14,629 nt of DNA from Alphaproteobacteria bacterium. Lineage in GTDB: Bacteria > Pseudomonadota > Alphaproteobacteria > Puniceispirillales > UBA1172. The position numbers were made by a program, and so were the translations under genes. This document shows positions 1 to 7,053 of the stretch, piece by piece. Numbering within the stretch: the stretch's first letter is position 1; each line of letters starts with the position of its first letter. The stretch is taken from the NCBI GenBank assembly GCA_021296375.1, contig JAGWAQ010000005.1, positions 24,184 through 38,812 on the forward strand, given 5' to 3'. Below the pieces are notes generated by a model. That model worked only from the letters and a program-made list of their open reading frames with translations. It ran no database searches and was not told where the DNA came from.

Positions 1-459
1 CAGGCAGGCCATGGGGGATAAGCGTTGCTGTCTGGCGAGTGGCGCCAGCACCACGAGGGCGGAGAGCATAAACAGGATCATCGGGCTGTCGGTGGAGATG
101 ATGAAGCCCCCGAGCGCGCCTGCCGGCAGGGTCATCCAGATCACCGCCGCCCATCGTCCGGCTTGAGGGGTGAAGGCATCGCGCGTCAATCGCCAGATCA
201 ACAGGGTGGAGATGGCCTGAATAATCGGGGCAAGCGCGCGCACCCCGAAACTGCTGTCGCCGAAGATCGCCGTGCCTGCGCCGATCACCCAGGCGATCAT
301 CGGCGGTTTGGTGAAATAGCCGGCGTCAGGGGTTGTGCTCCACAGCCAGTATTGGGCCTCCTCGACATCAAGGCCAAGGGGGGTGATCGCAATCGCCACC
401 AGCCTGACCAGCGCAAGGGCGGCAATGGCAAACAAGATCAGCGTGTCGGTTTTGCGCAC
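1..459 (-). CDS. GT39/ArnT-like membrane glycosyltransferase, N-terminal part (runs off window)
   Basis: The 153 visible codons read as the N-terminus of an integral-membrane glycosyltransferase of the GT39 / PMT_2 (ArnT-like) superfamily. These enzymes move a sugar from a polyprenyl-phosphate donor to a lipid or protein on the periplasmic side of the inner membrane. A hydrophobic first helix (about residues 7-25) is followed by an acidic loop GLDVEEAQYWLWS with D31, E33 and E34. It matches the place where the family keeps its catalytic Asp-Glu. GYFTKPPMIAWVIG and FGDSSFGVRALAPI then follow, both typical of this family, with more hydrophobic stretches beyond. The start is a GTG at 457-459 with AGAGGA just upstream; a TGA in the same frame lies a few codons further up, so no longer start is possible. 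The gene is divergent from mutA, with a 170-bp gap. The C-terminus is outside the window, so the acceptor cannot be guessed. Confidence 0.85.
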   Translation of the reverse strand, partial: MRKTDTLILFAIAALALVRLVAIAITPLGLDVEEAQYWLWSTTPDAGYFTKPPMIAWVIGAGTAIFGDSSFGVRALAPIIQAISTLLIWRLTRDAFTPQAGRWAAVIWMTLPAGALGGFIISTDSPMILFMLSALVVLAPLARQQRLSPMACL

Positions 460-562
460 GGAAACATCCTCTGTGGTGGCGGCCGCGCATCAAGGCGGCA
501 TGTCCTTGGGGTGACCATGCCATTTCTGGCCTTCATGTGCAATTCGGAAGCGCGGGCGGTTT

Positions 563-570
563 GTTGCAAC
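563..570. promoter_or_regulatory. GTTGCAAC palindrome upstream of mutA, possible regulator site
   Basis: A perfect 8-bp palindrome lies about 60 bases before the mutA start, in the divergent region between the glycosyltransferase gene and the mutase operon. Its core TTGCAA resembles the TTTGCAAA half-sites described for PccR/ScfR-family regulators of propionyl-CoA and methylmalonyl-CoA genes in alphaproteobacteria. A full tandem pair is not present; the nearest partial second copy is TTGCGT at 583-588. Eight-base palindromes occur by chance, so this is only a candidate. Confidence 0.2.
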
Positions 571-629
571 GGCAGGGATACCTTGCGTTTTGGCGGTGAG
601 TTCGGCTAGATAGATATAAGGAGAATATC

Positions 630-2420
630 ATGACAACGTCACGCCCCCCTCATATCGACGCCAGTTCCGCTTCGCTTGAGGAATGGCAGAAGCTTGCGGA
701 AAAGACCCTGAAAGGTCAGCCGTTGTCCGCGCTTGATCATCGCAATGAAGATGGCATCACCCACGGGGCGTTATTCACCGCCGCTGACCGCGTGGAGGGG
801 ATGAGCGACGCGCTGTCCGCGCAAGGCGCCCGCCGCTGGGTGATCGCGCAATACCTTGAGCCTGAAGCCGATGCCGCTGTCCTGAACCGCGCCATCCTTG
901 ATGAGGTCGAAGGCGGCACGGAACGGCTGATCATCACCGCTGATCAAAACCCCTATATTTTGCCCGACGCCATGGATGGCGTCATGGCGGATGCCATTTC
1001 CATCAGCTTTGACGCGGCGGAAAACCCCGGTGATGCCGCCCATGCCCTGACCACCATTTGGGCCAATCAAAACACACCCGCGGCGCAGGCGCGCGGTCAT
1101 CTCGGGATCGATGTCATTGGTGATGTGCTGACCGGGCGGAGTGTGGCGGCAGTGGCGCAAGCCAAAATGCAGGTCTGGATTGATGAGCTGATGCCGGTTG
1201 CGGCGGAATGGCCGGAGCTGGGGCTGTTCACCCTTGGGGGGATGCGCCTGCACAGTTTTGGCCTGACTTCAGCGCAGGAGCTGGCGGCCAGTCTTTCCCA
1301 TATGGTGGCGCTGATGCGGATGATGGAGGCATCGGGCCAACAGGTTGAAGATGCCGCCGCCAGGATCGAAATCAACATCGCAATGGATGCGGATTTATAC
1401 GGCAGTATCACCAAAGCGCGCGCCGCAAGAGTGGTGATGGATCGCCTTTACCAGAGCCTTGGGCTGCGCAGTGATGAGCTGTCGCGCCGCATGCGGGGGG
1501 TCACCTCCGAGCGGATGATGAGCGGGCTTGACCGTGACACCAATATATTGCGCAACGGCACCGCCATGCTGGCGATGGGTTTGTCCGGGCTTGGCCAGAT
1601 CACCTGCTTGCCCCATGACTGGCTGTTGGGGTCCACCGCCATGTCACGGCGGGTGGCGCGGAATGCCCATCATGTGCTGGCGGATGAAGCGCAATTGAGC
1701 CATGTCGCCGACCCTGCCCAGGGGTCTTATTATCTGGATGCCGCGACCCATGACCTGGCGCAAGCGGCATGGCGGCTGTTCCAGCAGATTGAAGAGCAGG
1801 GCGGGATCTTCGCGGCTTTGGACAACGGCATGCTGGCGGGCTGGGCTGACGCCGCTGATGCCGACCGCAAGGCGCGGGTCAATCAAGGGGAAGAGGCGTT
1901 GCTTGGCGTCACCATCCACCCCCTGCGCGGGGTGGTGGAGACCGGCGGCACGGCCATCAGCGGCACGGCCATCAATTGCCTTAATGGCCGGTCTGGCCTG
2001 CGCGGCGGCCCCCGCCGACCGGCGGCGCCATGGGAAGGCCTGCGGCTTGAATTTCAGGAGGCGATGCCGCGCTGCCTGATGGTGGATGTCGGGGGCAATG
2101 GTGGGTCTGCCGCCTCCGCCAGCCGCTGGTTTAATGCCGTCGGGATTGATGGCGCGGTGATGACCGCAAGGGATGCCGCCGACGCGCGTTCGATCATTGC
2201 CTCCGCCCGTCCTGATGTGCTGGTGCTGGGCGGTGATGATGAACAGATTGATGATGATGAGCTGGAGGGCATTGCCGCGGTCTTGCCGGCGGCGATCTTT
2301 GCGGCGGATCAAGACGCCGATATGCACGCGGTGTTCCGCGCCATTCTTGAAAGCCTGATGGATGCCTCTGGCGGCACCCCGCCTGATCGCAATACAACAG
2401 GCCAGGGAGTCACGTCATGA
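630..2420 (+). CDS. mutA: Methylmalonyl-CoA mutase small (beta) subunit
   Basis: This 596-residue protein is the non-catalytic partner of the MutAB heterodimer, which interconverts (R)-methylmalonyl-CoA and succinyl-CoA in the cytoplasm. It has the small-subunit layout: a TIM-barrel-like region from about residue 20 to 430, a hinge, and a C-terminal Rossmann-like domain from about residue 480 (starting PRCLMVDVGGNGG). The DxHxxG cobalamin motif is absent there, as known for this subunit, so the domain should not bind B12. The start is supported by AAGGAGA at 618-624, five bases before the ATG. Its TGA overlaps the mutB ATG (ATGA), which indicates translational coupling and matched stoichiometry. 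The length is slightly under the usual 610-640 residues. The hinge contains a 15-bp tandem duplication giving GTAISGTAIN at residues 440-449. A stand-alone mutase of another acyl-CoA family is unlikely given the partner gene. Confidence 0.93.
   Translation: MTTSRPPHIDASSASLEEWQKLAEKTLKGQPLSALDHRNEDGITHGALFTAADRVEGMSDALSAQGARRWVIAQYLEPEADAAVLNRAILDEVEGGTERLIITADQNPYILPDAMDGVMADAISISFDAAENPGDAAHALTTIWANQNTPAAQARGHLGIDVIGDVLTGRSVAAVAQAKMQVWIDELMPVAAEWPELGLFTLGGMRLHSFGLTSAQELAASLSHMVALMRMMEASGQQVEDAAARIEINIAMDADLYGSITKARAARVVMDRLYQSLGLRSDELSRRMRGVTSERMMSGLDRDTNILRNGTAMLAMGLSGLGQITCLPHDWLLGSTAMSRRVARNAHHVLADEAQLSHVADPAQGSYYLDAATHDLAQAAWRLFQQIEEQGGIFAALDNGMLAGWADAADADRKARVNQGEEALLGVTIHPLRGVVETGGTAISGTAINCLNGRSGLRGGPRRPAAPWEGLRLEFQEAMPRCLMVDVGGNGGSAASASRWFNAVGIDGAVMTARDAADARSIIASARPDVLVLGGDDEQIDDDELEGIAAVLPAAIFAADQDADMHAVFRAILESLMDASGGTPPDRNTTGQGVTS
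1946..1975 (+). repeat. 15-bp in-frame tandem duplication inside mutA
   Basis: Two adjacent 15-bp copies (1946-1960 and 1961-1975) differ at one base. They encode GTAIS and GTAIN in the hinge between the barrel and the degenerate B12-like domain of MutA. The unit length keeps the frame, so the protein simply gains five residues in a linker that varies between homologues. Confidence 0.85.
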
Positions 2421-4564
2421 GCCGTATTCCTGATTACACCAAACTGCCGTTTCATGACGCCGCCGCTACCACAGGTGACGCCGCGCCGTCTGATTATATC
2501 ACCACCGCGGAAGGCATTGAGCTTGCGGCTTATCTGCCCGCCGCGGGGATGACGGCGGATGCGTCGGGCCTGCCGGGGATCGCGCCGTTTATCCGCGGGC
2601 CTTACCCCACCATGTACCCCACCCGGCCATGGACCATTCGCCAATACGCCGGGTTTTCCACCGCCGAAGAATCGAACGCCTTTTACCGCCGCAATCTGTC
2701 GGCGGGGCAGATGGGCTTGTCGGTGGCTTTCGACCTTGCCACCCATCGCGGCTATGACAGCGATAATCCGCGTGTTGCGGGTGATGTCGGGATGGCGGGG
2801 GTCGCTATTGATTCAATTCTGGACATGCGGCAATTGTTCAAGGGCATTCCGCTCGACAAGATGAGCGTTTCCATGACGATGAACGGCGCGGTGCTGCCGA
2901 TCATGGCGCTTTATATTGCCGCCGCCGAAGAGCAGGGGGTGTTGCCTGAAAAACTCACCGGCACCATCCAGAACGATATTCTGAAAGAATTCATGGTGCG
3001 CAACACCTATATCTACCCGCCGCGGCCATCCCTGCGGGTGGTGTCGGATATTTTCGCCTATACCGCGGACCATATGCCGAAATTCAATTCGATCTCGATC
3101 TCCGGCTATCACATGCAGGAAGCCGGGGCGACGGCGGACCTTGAGCTGGCCTATACGCTTGCCGATGGGGTTGAGTATATCCGAACGGGGATCGCGGCAG
3201 GGCTTGAGCCTGACGCTTTCATTCCGCGATTGTCGTTTTTCTTCGCCATTGGCATGCCGTATCTGGTGGAAGTGGCGAAGCTGCGCGCCGCCCGTTACCT
3301 GTGGGCGGATTTGCTGAAAACAGAATTTGGCATCACCTCCCCGAAAGCGCTGATGCTGCGGACGCATTGCCAGACCTCCGGCTGGTCGCTGGCCGCCAAG
3401 GATGTCTACAACAATGTCATGCGCACCCTGGTTGAGGCCAGCGCGGCGGTCGGGGGGCAAACCCAGTCCCTGCATACCAATGCCCTTGATGAAGCGCTTG
3501 GCCTGCCGACGGATTACTCCGCCCGCATTGCCCGCAACACCCAGTTGCACCTTGCGCTGGAAGCCAAAGCCGCCCAGGTGATCGACCCATGGGGCGGCTC
3601 CGCCATGGTGGAGCAATTGACGCGTGATCTCGTCGCTCGCGCCCGCCATCATATCGCCGAGATTGATGCGCTGGGGGGCATGGCAAAAGCCATCAACAAC
3701 GGTCTGCCCAAGCAACGGATCGAAGAGGCGGCAACACGCACCCAGGCGCAGATCGACGCCGGACGCAAGCGCATCACCGGCGTCAATATCTTTCCCCCTG
3801 ATCTTGCCGAAGGCACCGAAGAGGTGGAAATTCTCCGCATCAATAACGCCGATGTGCTGGCGCAACAAAAAGCCAAACTCGCCAAGCTCAAGCGTGAACG
3901 CAATGACCATGAGGTGGAAACCACCCTCGGGCAATTGGCCGACGCCGCCATGGGCCAGCGCAATTTGCTCGACGCGGCGGTTCAGGCCGCGCGCGCTGGC
4001 GCCACCGTGGGGGAAATGTCGGATGCCATGGAACGGGTGTTCAACCGCCATGTCGCTGAAATTCGTGGCGTTCGCGGTGTCTGGAAGCAGGAAATGCAAG
4101 GGCTGGAAGAGCTTGACCTGCTGGCCGAACGGATCACCGCATTTGCCGATGACCATGGCCGCCCGCCACGTATCCTGATCGCCAAGCTGGGGCAGGATGG
4201 CCATGACCGTGGCCAGAAAGTCGTGGCTTCCGCTTTTGCCGATGCCGGGTTTGATGTCGTCACGGGGCCGTTGTTCCAGACCGCCGGGGAAGCGGCCGAA
4301 ATGGCCATTGACCGTGCGGTGGATGTGGTGGGGCTGTCGTCGCTGGCGGCGGGGCATCTGACCCAGGTGCCGGAGCTGAAATCAGCACTTGATGCCCTTG
4401 GCCACAAGGATATTGAGGTGATTGTGGGCGGCATTATCCCCCCCGGGGATGTGCCGGTGCTGGAAAGCCACGGGGTGGCGGCGGTTTTCCCTGCCGGAAC
4501 AATGATCGCCCAGGCGGCACTGGAATTGCTCGATATACTTGGCAAGCGCCGCAACAAGACCTAA
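2417..4564 (+). CDS. mutB: Methylmalonyl-CoA mutase large (alpha) subunit, catalytic
   Basis: This 715-residue protein is the adenosylcobalamin-dependent catalytic subunit that converts (R)-methylmalonyl-CoA to succinyl-CoA, the last step from propionyl-CoA to the TCA cycle. The substrate-binding barrel carries the family signature GPYPTMYPTRPWTIRQYAG with Y63, R70, R75 and Y77, matching Tyr75, Arg82, Arg87 and Tyr89 of the Propionibacterium enzyme. Q185, R195 and H232 (in SGYHMQEAGA) match Gln197, Arg207 and His244. The C-terminal cobalamin domain has GQDGHDRG with D594 and the cobalt-ligating H596, followed by DVVGLSSL. Every key residue I checked is present, and the length is normal. The ATG overlaps the mutA stop. 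The MeaB/ArgK chaperone, the epimerase and propionyl-CoA carboxylase are not in this window. The stop codon lies inside a 30-bp tandem repeat. Confidence 0.97.
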   Translation: MSRIPDYTKLPFHDAAATTGDAAPSDYITTAEGIELAAYLPAAGMTADASGLPGIAPFIRGPYPTMYPTRPWTIRQYAGFSTAEESNAFYRRNLSAGQMGLSVAFDLATHRGYDSDNPRVAGDVGMAGVAIDSILDMRQLFKGIPLDKMSVSMTMNGAVLPIMALYIAAAEEQGVLPEKLTGTIQNDILKEFMVRNTYIYPPRPSLRVVSDIFAYTADHMPKFNSISISGYHMQEAGATADLELAYTLADGVEYIRTGIAAGLEPDAFIPRLSFFFAIGMPYLVEVAKLRAARYLWADLLKTEFGITSPKALMLRTHCQTSGWSLAAKDVYNNVMRTLVEASAAVGGQTQSLHTNALDEALGLPTDYSARIARNTQLHLALEAKAAQVIDPWGGSAMVEQLTRDLVARARHHIAEIDALGGMAKAINNGLPKQRIEEAATRTQAQIDAGRKRITGVNIFPPDLAEGTEEVEILRINNADVLAQQKAKLAKLKRERNDHEVETTLGQLADAAMGQRNLLDAAVQAARAGATVGEMSDAMERVFNRHVAEIRGVRGVWKQEMQGLEELDLLAERITAFADDHGRPPRILIAKLGQDGHDRGQKVVASAFADAGFDVVTGPLFQTAGEAAEMAIDRAVDVVGLSSLAAGHLTQVPELKSALDALGHKDIEVIVGGIIPPGDVPVLESHGVAAVFPAGTMIAQAALELLDILGKRRNKT

Positions 4565-4627
4565 ATCATGGATAGATTTGAATCCAAGACCTAAATCATG
4601 GCTAGATTTGAATCATGGATAGATTTG
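4555..4627 (+). repeat. 30-bp direct tandem repeat spanning the mutB stop codon (2.4 copies)
   Basis: Copies 4555-4584 and 4585-4614 are identical except for one base (GGATAG versus GGCTAG). A third partial copy (ATGGATAGATTTG) runs to 4627. The unit begins with the last codons of mutB, contains its TAA (4562-4564), and repeats that TAA in the same frame 30 bases later (4592-4594). Each unit contains the short inverted repeat AAATC-N7-GATTT. The block fills nearly all of the mutB-sufE gap. No classical GC-rich terminator is seen here, so mutAB and sufE may share a transcript. Confidence 0.9.
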
Positions 4628-4646
4628 CCCCGCGTGTGAGGATGAT

Positions 4647-5063
4647 ATGACCACTGCCGCTCATCAGGCTGACGAGATCGTTGATGAATTTGCTTTTTTT
4701 GATGACTGGGAAGACCGTTACCAGCATCTCATCGACCTCGGGCGCAAATTGCCGCCGCTCGATGAGCGCTACAAGACCGATGAGTTCCGCTTGATGGGGT
4801 GCCAGTCGGTGGTGCATTTCGCCACGGAGACGGAGGGCGAGACCTTGACCTTCCATGCCGCCAGTGACGCCGCCATTGTTCAGGGGCTGATCGCGGTCAT
4901 GATGCGGGTTTATTCCGGCCAGAGCGCGGCCGATATTCTGGCCACGCCGCCGGAGTTTCTGAACAAGATCGGGCTTGATGAGCATCTCTCCCCGACGCGC
5001 AAGAATGGCCTGGCGGCGATGGTCACCGCCATTATGTCGGAAGCGGGCAAAGCCCAGACGTAA
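4647..5063 (+). CDS. sufE: SufE family sulfur acceptor for iron-sulfur cluster assembly
   Basis: This 138-residue SufE/CsdE-type protein accepts persulfide sulfur from the cysteine desulfurase SufS and passes it to the SufBCD scaffold in the cytoplasm. Family signatures are visible: a WEDRYQHLIDLGRKLPPL segment at about residues 21-38, then RLMGCQSVV with the sulfur-accepting C52 (Cys51 in E. coli SufE). The middle and end contain the usual LTFHAASDAAIVQGLIAVM and LSPTRKNGLAAMV segments. The length is standard. GAGGA lies four bases before the chosen ATG, which is close but workable. No sufS or sufBCD genes are nearby, as is common for stand-alone sufE in alphaproteobacteria. It follows mutB on the same strand and converges with the next gene, leaving three bases between the two stop codons. 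Confidence 0.93.
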   Translation: MTTAAHQADEIVDEFAFFDDWEDRYQHLIDLGRKLPPLDERYKTDEFRLMGCQSVVHFATETEGETLTFHAASDAAIVQGLIAVMMRVYSGQSAADILATPPEFLNKIGLDEHLSPTRKNGLAAMVTAIMSEAGKAQT

Positions 5064-5066
5064 TAT

Positions 5067-6056
5067 TTAGTCCACCGCCCGTTCAGCGCGCGGGGTGCGG
5101 CCATAGGTTTCGCGGTAGCATTTCGAGAAATGGGAGGCGGAAACAAAGCCGCAGGCCAGCGCTACTGACAAGATCGACATGCTGGTCTGACGCAACAGAT
5201 GCCGCGCCCGGGCGATCCGCAAATTCAGGTAATAGCGCGTCGGCGTGGTGTGCAGATATTTCCGGAACAGGCGTTCCAGCTGGCGTGTTGAGAGCGCCGT
5301 GCGGCGCGCGATTTCGGTCTGCTGCAGGGGGTCTTCAAGGTTGGCTTCCATTTCCGCCACCACCGACAGGAGCTTCGGGTGACTGACCCCGAGACGTGAC
5401 CGCAATTCCATCCGCTGGCGGTCATGGGAATCCCGAATGCGATCATGAATAAACTGCTCCGACACCGCCGTCGCAAGGCTTGAGCCATGGGCCTGGGCGA
5501 TCAGGTGCAGCATCATGTCCAGCGAGGCCGTGCCGCCGGAACAGGTGACGCGATCGCCGTCGATTTCAAACAAATCATCGGTCACGTCAAGGTCGGGGAA
5601 TTCTTCCACCAGCCCGTCATGGTTTTCCCAATGGATGGTGCAGCGGCGATCTTTCAGCATGCCGCCTGCCGCCAGCAGATAAGTGCCGGTGCAAATCGCC
5701 CCAAGGGCCGCGCCGCGCCGCTCAACATGGCGAATGGCGTTGATCAATTCCTTGCTGATATGCTTCTGGATATCCAGCCCCCCGCAGGCAAACACCATGC
5801 GGCAATTCGACAAATCGGCAAGATCACCGTTGGCGGCCACCTCGACCCCATTGCTGGCCATGACGCTTTCGCCATTTTCCGACGCGATGACCCATTCAAA
5901 CAGCTTGCGGTCACTCATCCGGTTGGCGGAACGCAGAGGCTCGATCGCTGACGCAAAAGCAAGCATCGAAAAATTCGGAATCATCAGGAAACCGACTTTG
6001 AAAACCTCATTGTCGTCTCGTGAAGACAATAAAATTTTGATCCGATTGTCATCCAT
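5067..6056 (-). CDS. GlxA-family AraC-type transcriptional regulator
   Basis: This 329-residue protein is a two-domain regulator. Residues 18-205 form a DJ-1/PfpI-like amidotransferase fold that acts as a sensor, and about residues 230-326 form an AraC/XylS double helix-turn-helix. The sensor shows VGFLMIPNFSMLAFASAIEPL at the start and AICTGTYLLAAGG, with C122 at the nucleophile-elbow position. The DNA-binding part shows LSTRQLERLFRKYL and ALACGFVSASHFSKCYRETYGRTP, the AraC signature. Known relatives (GbdR, CdhR, ArgR, SouR) activate catabolism of glycine betaine, carnitine, arginine and similar compounds; this sequence alone does not identify the ligand. The ATG lacks a strong ribosome binding site (only AGAGA upstream). 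The neighbouring genes are not an obvious catabolic target, so it may act in trans or on itself. Two perfect inverted repeats sit 20-50 bases before the start. Confidence 0.92.
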   Translation of the reverse strand: MDDNRIKILLSSRDDNEVFKVGFLMIPNFSMLAFASAIEPLRSANRMSDRKLFEWVIASENGESVMASNGVEVAANGDLADLSNCRMVFACGGLDIQKHISKELINAIRHVERRGAALGAICTGTYLLAAGGMLKDRRCTIHWENHDGLVEEFPDLDVTDDLFEIDGDRVTCSGGTASLDMMLHLIAQAHGSSLATAVSEQFIHDRIRDSHDRQRMELRSRLGVSHPKLLSVVAEMEANLEDPLQQTEIARRTALSTRQLERLFRKYLHTTPTRYYLNLRIARARHLLRQTSMSILSVALACGFVSASHFSKCYRETYGRTPRAERAVD

Positions 6057-6074
6057 GGAATAGGTCTCTTGGTT

Positions 6075-6103
6075 TAACGTAGTGACGTTATAATGAAATT
6101 ATA
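6075..6103 (-). promoter_or_regulatory. Two adjacent perfect inverted repeats before the GlxA-type regulator gene
   Basis: TAACGT-AGTG-ACGTTA (6075-6090) and TATAAT-GAA-ATTATA (6089-6103) lie side by side, 19-47 bases upstream of the regulator's start codon. Read on the minus strand the second repeat supplies TATAAT, a perfect -10-like element, and the first would fall at or just after the transcription start. That arrangement suits an autoregulatory operator. No strong -35 hexamer is visible, which fits an activator-dependent or weak promoter. AT-rich palindromes can arise by chance, so the role is inferred. Confidence 0.4.
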
Positions 6104-6302
6104 CTGCGCATCCAGCAAAATTTGTATCAGTTTTGGCGTTTTATTTATAATGCATGTTCTGTAATCGCCATGGGGGAGGTGGGGCAAGACCACACCTGAA
6201 AGGCTGACAAACTATGCTTTAGGATAGGGATTTGGACGTTTACAGGGGAAAACCTCTCTAGTATTTTAAGAATTGACACCACCCTTGGCTTGGCCTTGGG
6301 CC

Positions 6303-6328
6303 GCAAAGGCTCCTTCGGGAGTCTTTGC
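6303..6328 (+). other. Strong RNA hairpin with UUCG tetraloop upstream of the NYN-domain gene
   Basis: An 11-bp stem (one G-U pair) encloses a TTCG loop closed by C-G, the especially stable cUUCGg tetraloop. The left arm is 6303-6313, the loop 6314-6317 and the right arm 6318-6328. No T-run follows on either strand, so it is not a standard intrinsic terminator. It ends 35 bases before the NYN gene start codon and would lie in its 5' leader. It may shield or stabilise the message, or be a protein or nuclease target. Confidence 0.6.
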
Positions 6329-6363
6329 CATTTGGAAGCCTTTGCCATTCTTGGGATACTGTT

Positions 6364-6984
6364 ATGAGAACGTCCATCTATGTTGATGGTCTTAATCTTT
6401 ATTACAGATGTTTGAGGAAATCCGCGTTCAAATGGTTAGACTTGAATCAGCTTTTTTCTAACCTTCTCGATGCAAAGTATAAGATAGATCATATCAATTA
6501 TTATTACGCCAACGTCAAATCCTTGCCTGATGACCCTTCTGCCCCTGATCGTCAGGGTGTGTATTTACGCGCTATAAAAACATTGAATAATGTTCATCTT
6601 GTTCAGGGGGATTTTACAAAGCGAAAAGTTGAGATGCGCCTGTGGTCCGATCCTTTTGCTGTGGTAGAGGTGATGAAGGTTGAGGAAAAAGGGTCCGATG
6701 TTAATTTGGCCACAAATCTTTTGAACGATGCCTGGACAGATGTTTATGATGTCGCATTTGTTGTTTCGCAAGACCCTGACCTCAAGGAAGGCATGCGGTT
6801 GGTGAAGCAGGAATTCCCTCAAAAAGAAGTTAACCTCATTACTCCGGGTCCGCGAAGAAAAGCCTGCAAGGAGTTGCGTGACCTTGCTGACCATCATCTT
6901 GAAATAAGGCCAAAACATCTGAAAAACGCCCAATTTCCCGACAAGCTTCCCGCCATCAATATCATCAAACCTCCATCGTGGTAG
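6364..6984 (+). CDS. NYN-domain (LabA/DUF88, PIN-like) putative ribonuclease
   Basis: This 206-residue protein belongs to the NYN family, a PIN-like fold of metal-dependent RNases. Conserved landmarks are YVDGLNLYY at residues 6-14 (D8, N11), EKGSDVNLATNLLNDAW around D112, and FVVSQDPDL with D137 and D139. It ends in ...PPSW, as I recall many members of this subgroup doing. The acidic residues for one metal site are kept, but the third motif is usually N-D-[ST]-D-[LF]; here N is Q and S/T is P, which might alter activity. I chose the ATG at 6364 because homologous sequence begins there. An earlier in-frame ATG at 6325 lies inside a strong hairpin and adds 13 residues of no recognisable family. 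The ribosome binding site is weak. The gene is AT-richer than its neighbours with different codon use, suggesting horizontal acquisition. Substrate and biological role are unknown. Confidence 0.85.
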   Translation: MRTSIYVDGLNLYYRCLRKSAFKWLDLNQLFSNLLDAKYKIDHINYYYANVKSLPDDPSAPDRQGVYLRAIKTLNNVHLVQGDFTKRKVEMRLWSDPFAVVEVMKVEEKGSDVNLATNLLNDAWTDVYDVAFVVSQDPDLKEGMRLVKQEFPQKEVNLITPGPRRKACKELRDLADHHLEIRPKHLKNAQFPDKLPAINIIKPPSW

Positions 6985-7053
6985 GATGACATCAACTCCG
7001 CCCTTCAGGGTTGCGGGAATTCTGTTATGATCACCCCGTTCAATGGAGTTTTC

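Larger units (their letters stand above)
6057..6363. other. AT-rich divergent intergenic region with several inverted repeats
   Basis: This stretch of about 307 bases separates the GlxA-type regulator from the NYN-domain gene. It is visibly richer in A and T than the flanking genes. It holds a double inverted repeat near the regulator (6075-6103), an imperfect hairpin AGGTGGGG-CAAGA-CCACACCT at 6177-6197, a TTGACA at 6275-6280 without a convincing -10 partner, and a strong UUCG-capped hairpin at 6303-6328. ACTTTGCCATT-like sequence occurs twice near the right end (CTTTGCCATT at 6323-6332 and 6340-6349). I see no convincing coding sequence on either strand. Confidence 0.6.

Noticed and set aside
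25..609. Plus-strand ORF of 194 codons at the left end
   Set aside because: It is antisense to a clearly recognisable GT39-type membrane protein, its translation is Arg/Gly/His-rich with no family features, and it runs into the intergenic region.
2813..4357. Minus-strand ORF of 514 codons
   Set aside because: It lies wholly opposite mutB, whose conserved catalytic residues prove the plus-strand frame; long antisense ORFs are common in GC-rich genes.
6145..6348. Minus-strand ORF of 67 codons in the gap between the GlxA-type regulator and the NYN gene
   Set aside because: No ribosome binding site precedes it, it crosses the strong hairpin at 6303-6328, and the product resembles nothing I know.
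7027..7053. Upstream ATG for the TrmH-family gene
   Set aside because: It lacks a good ribosome binding site, whereas GGAG precedes the ATG at 7054, where family similarity begins.
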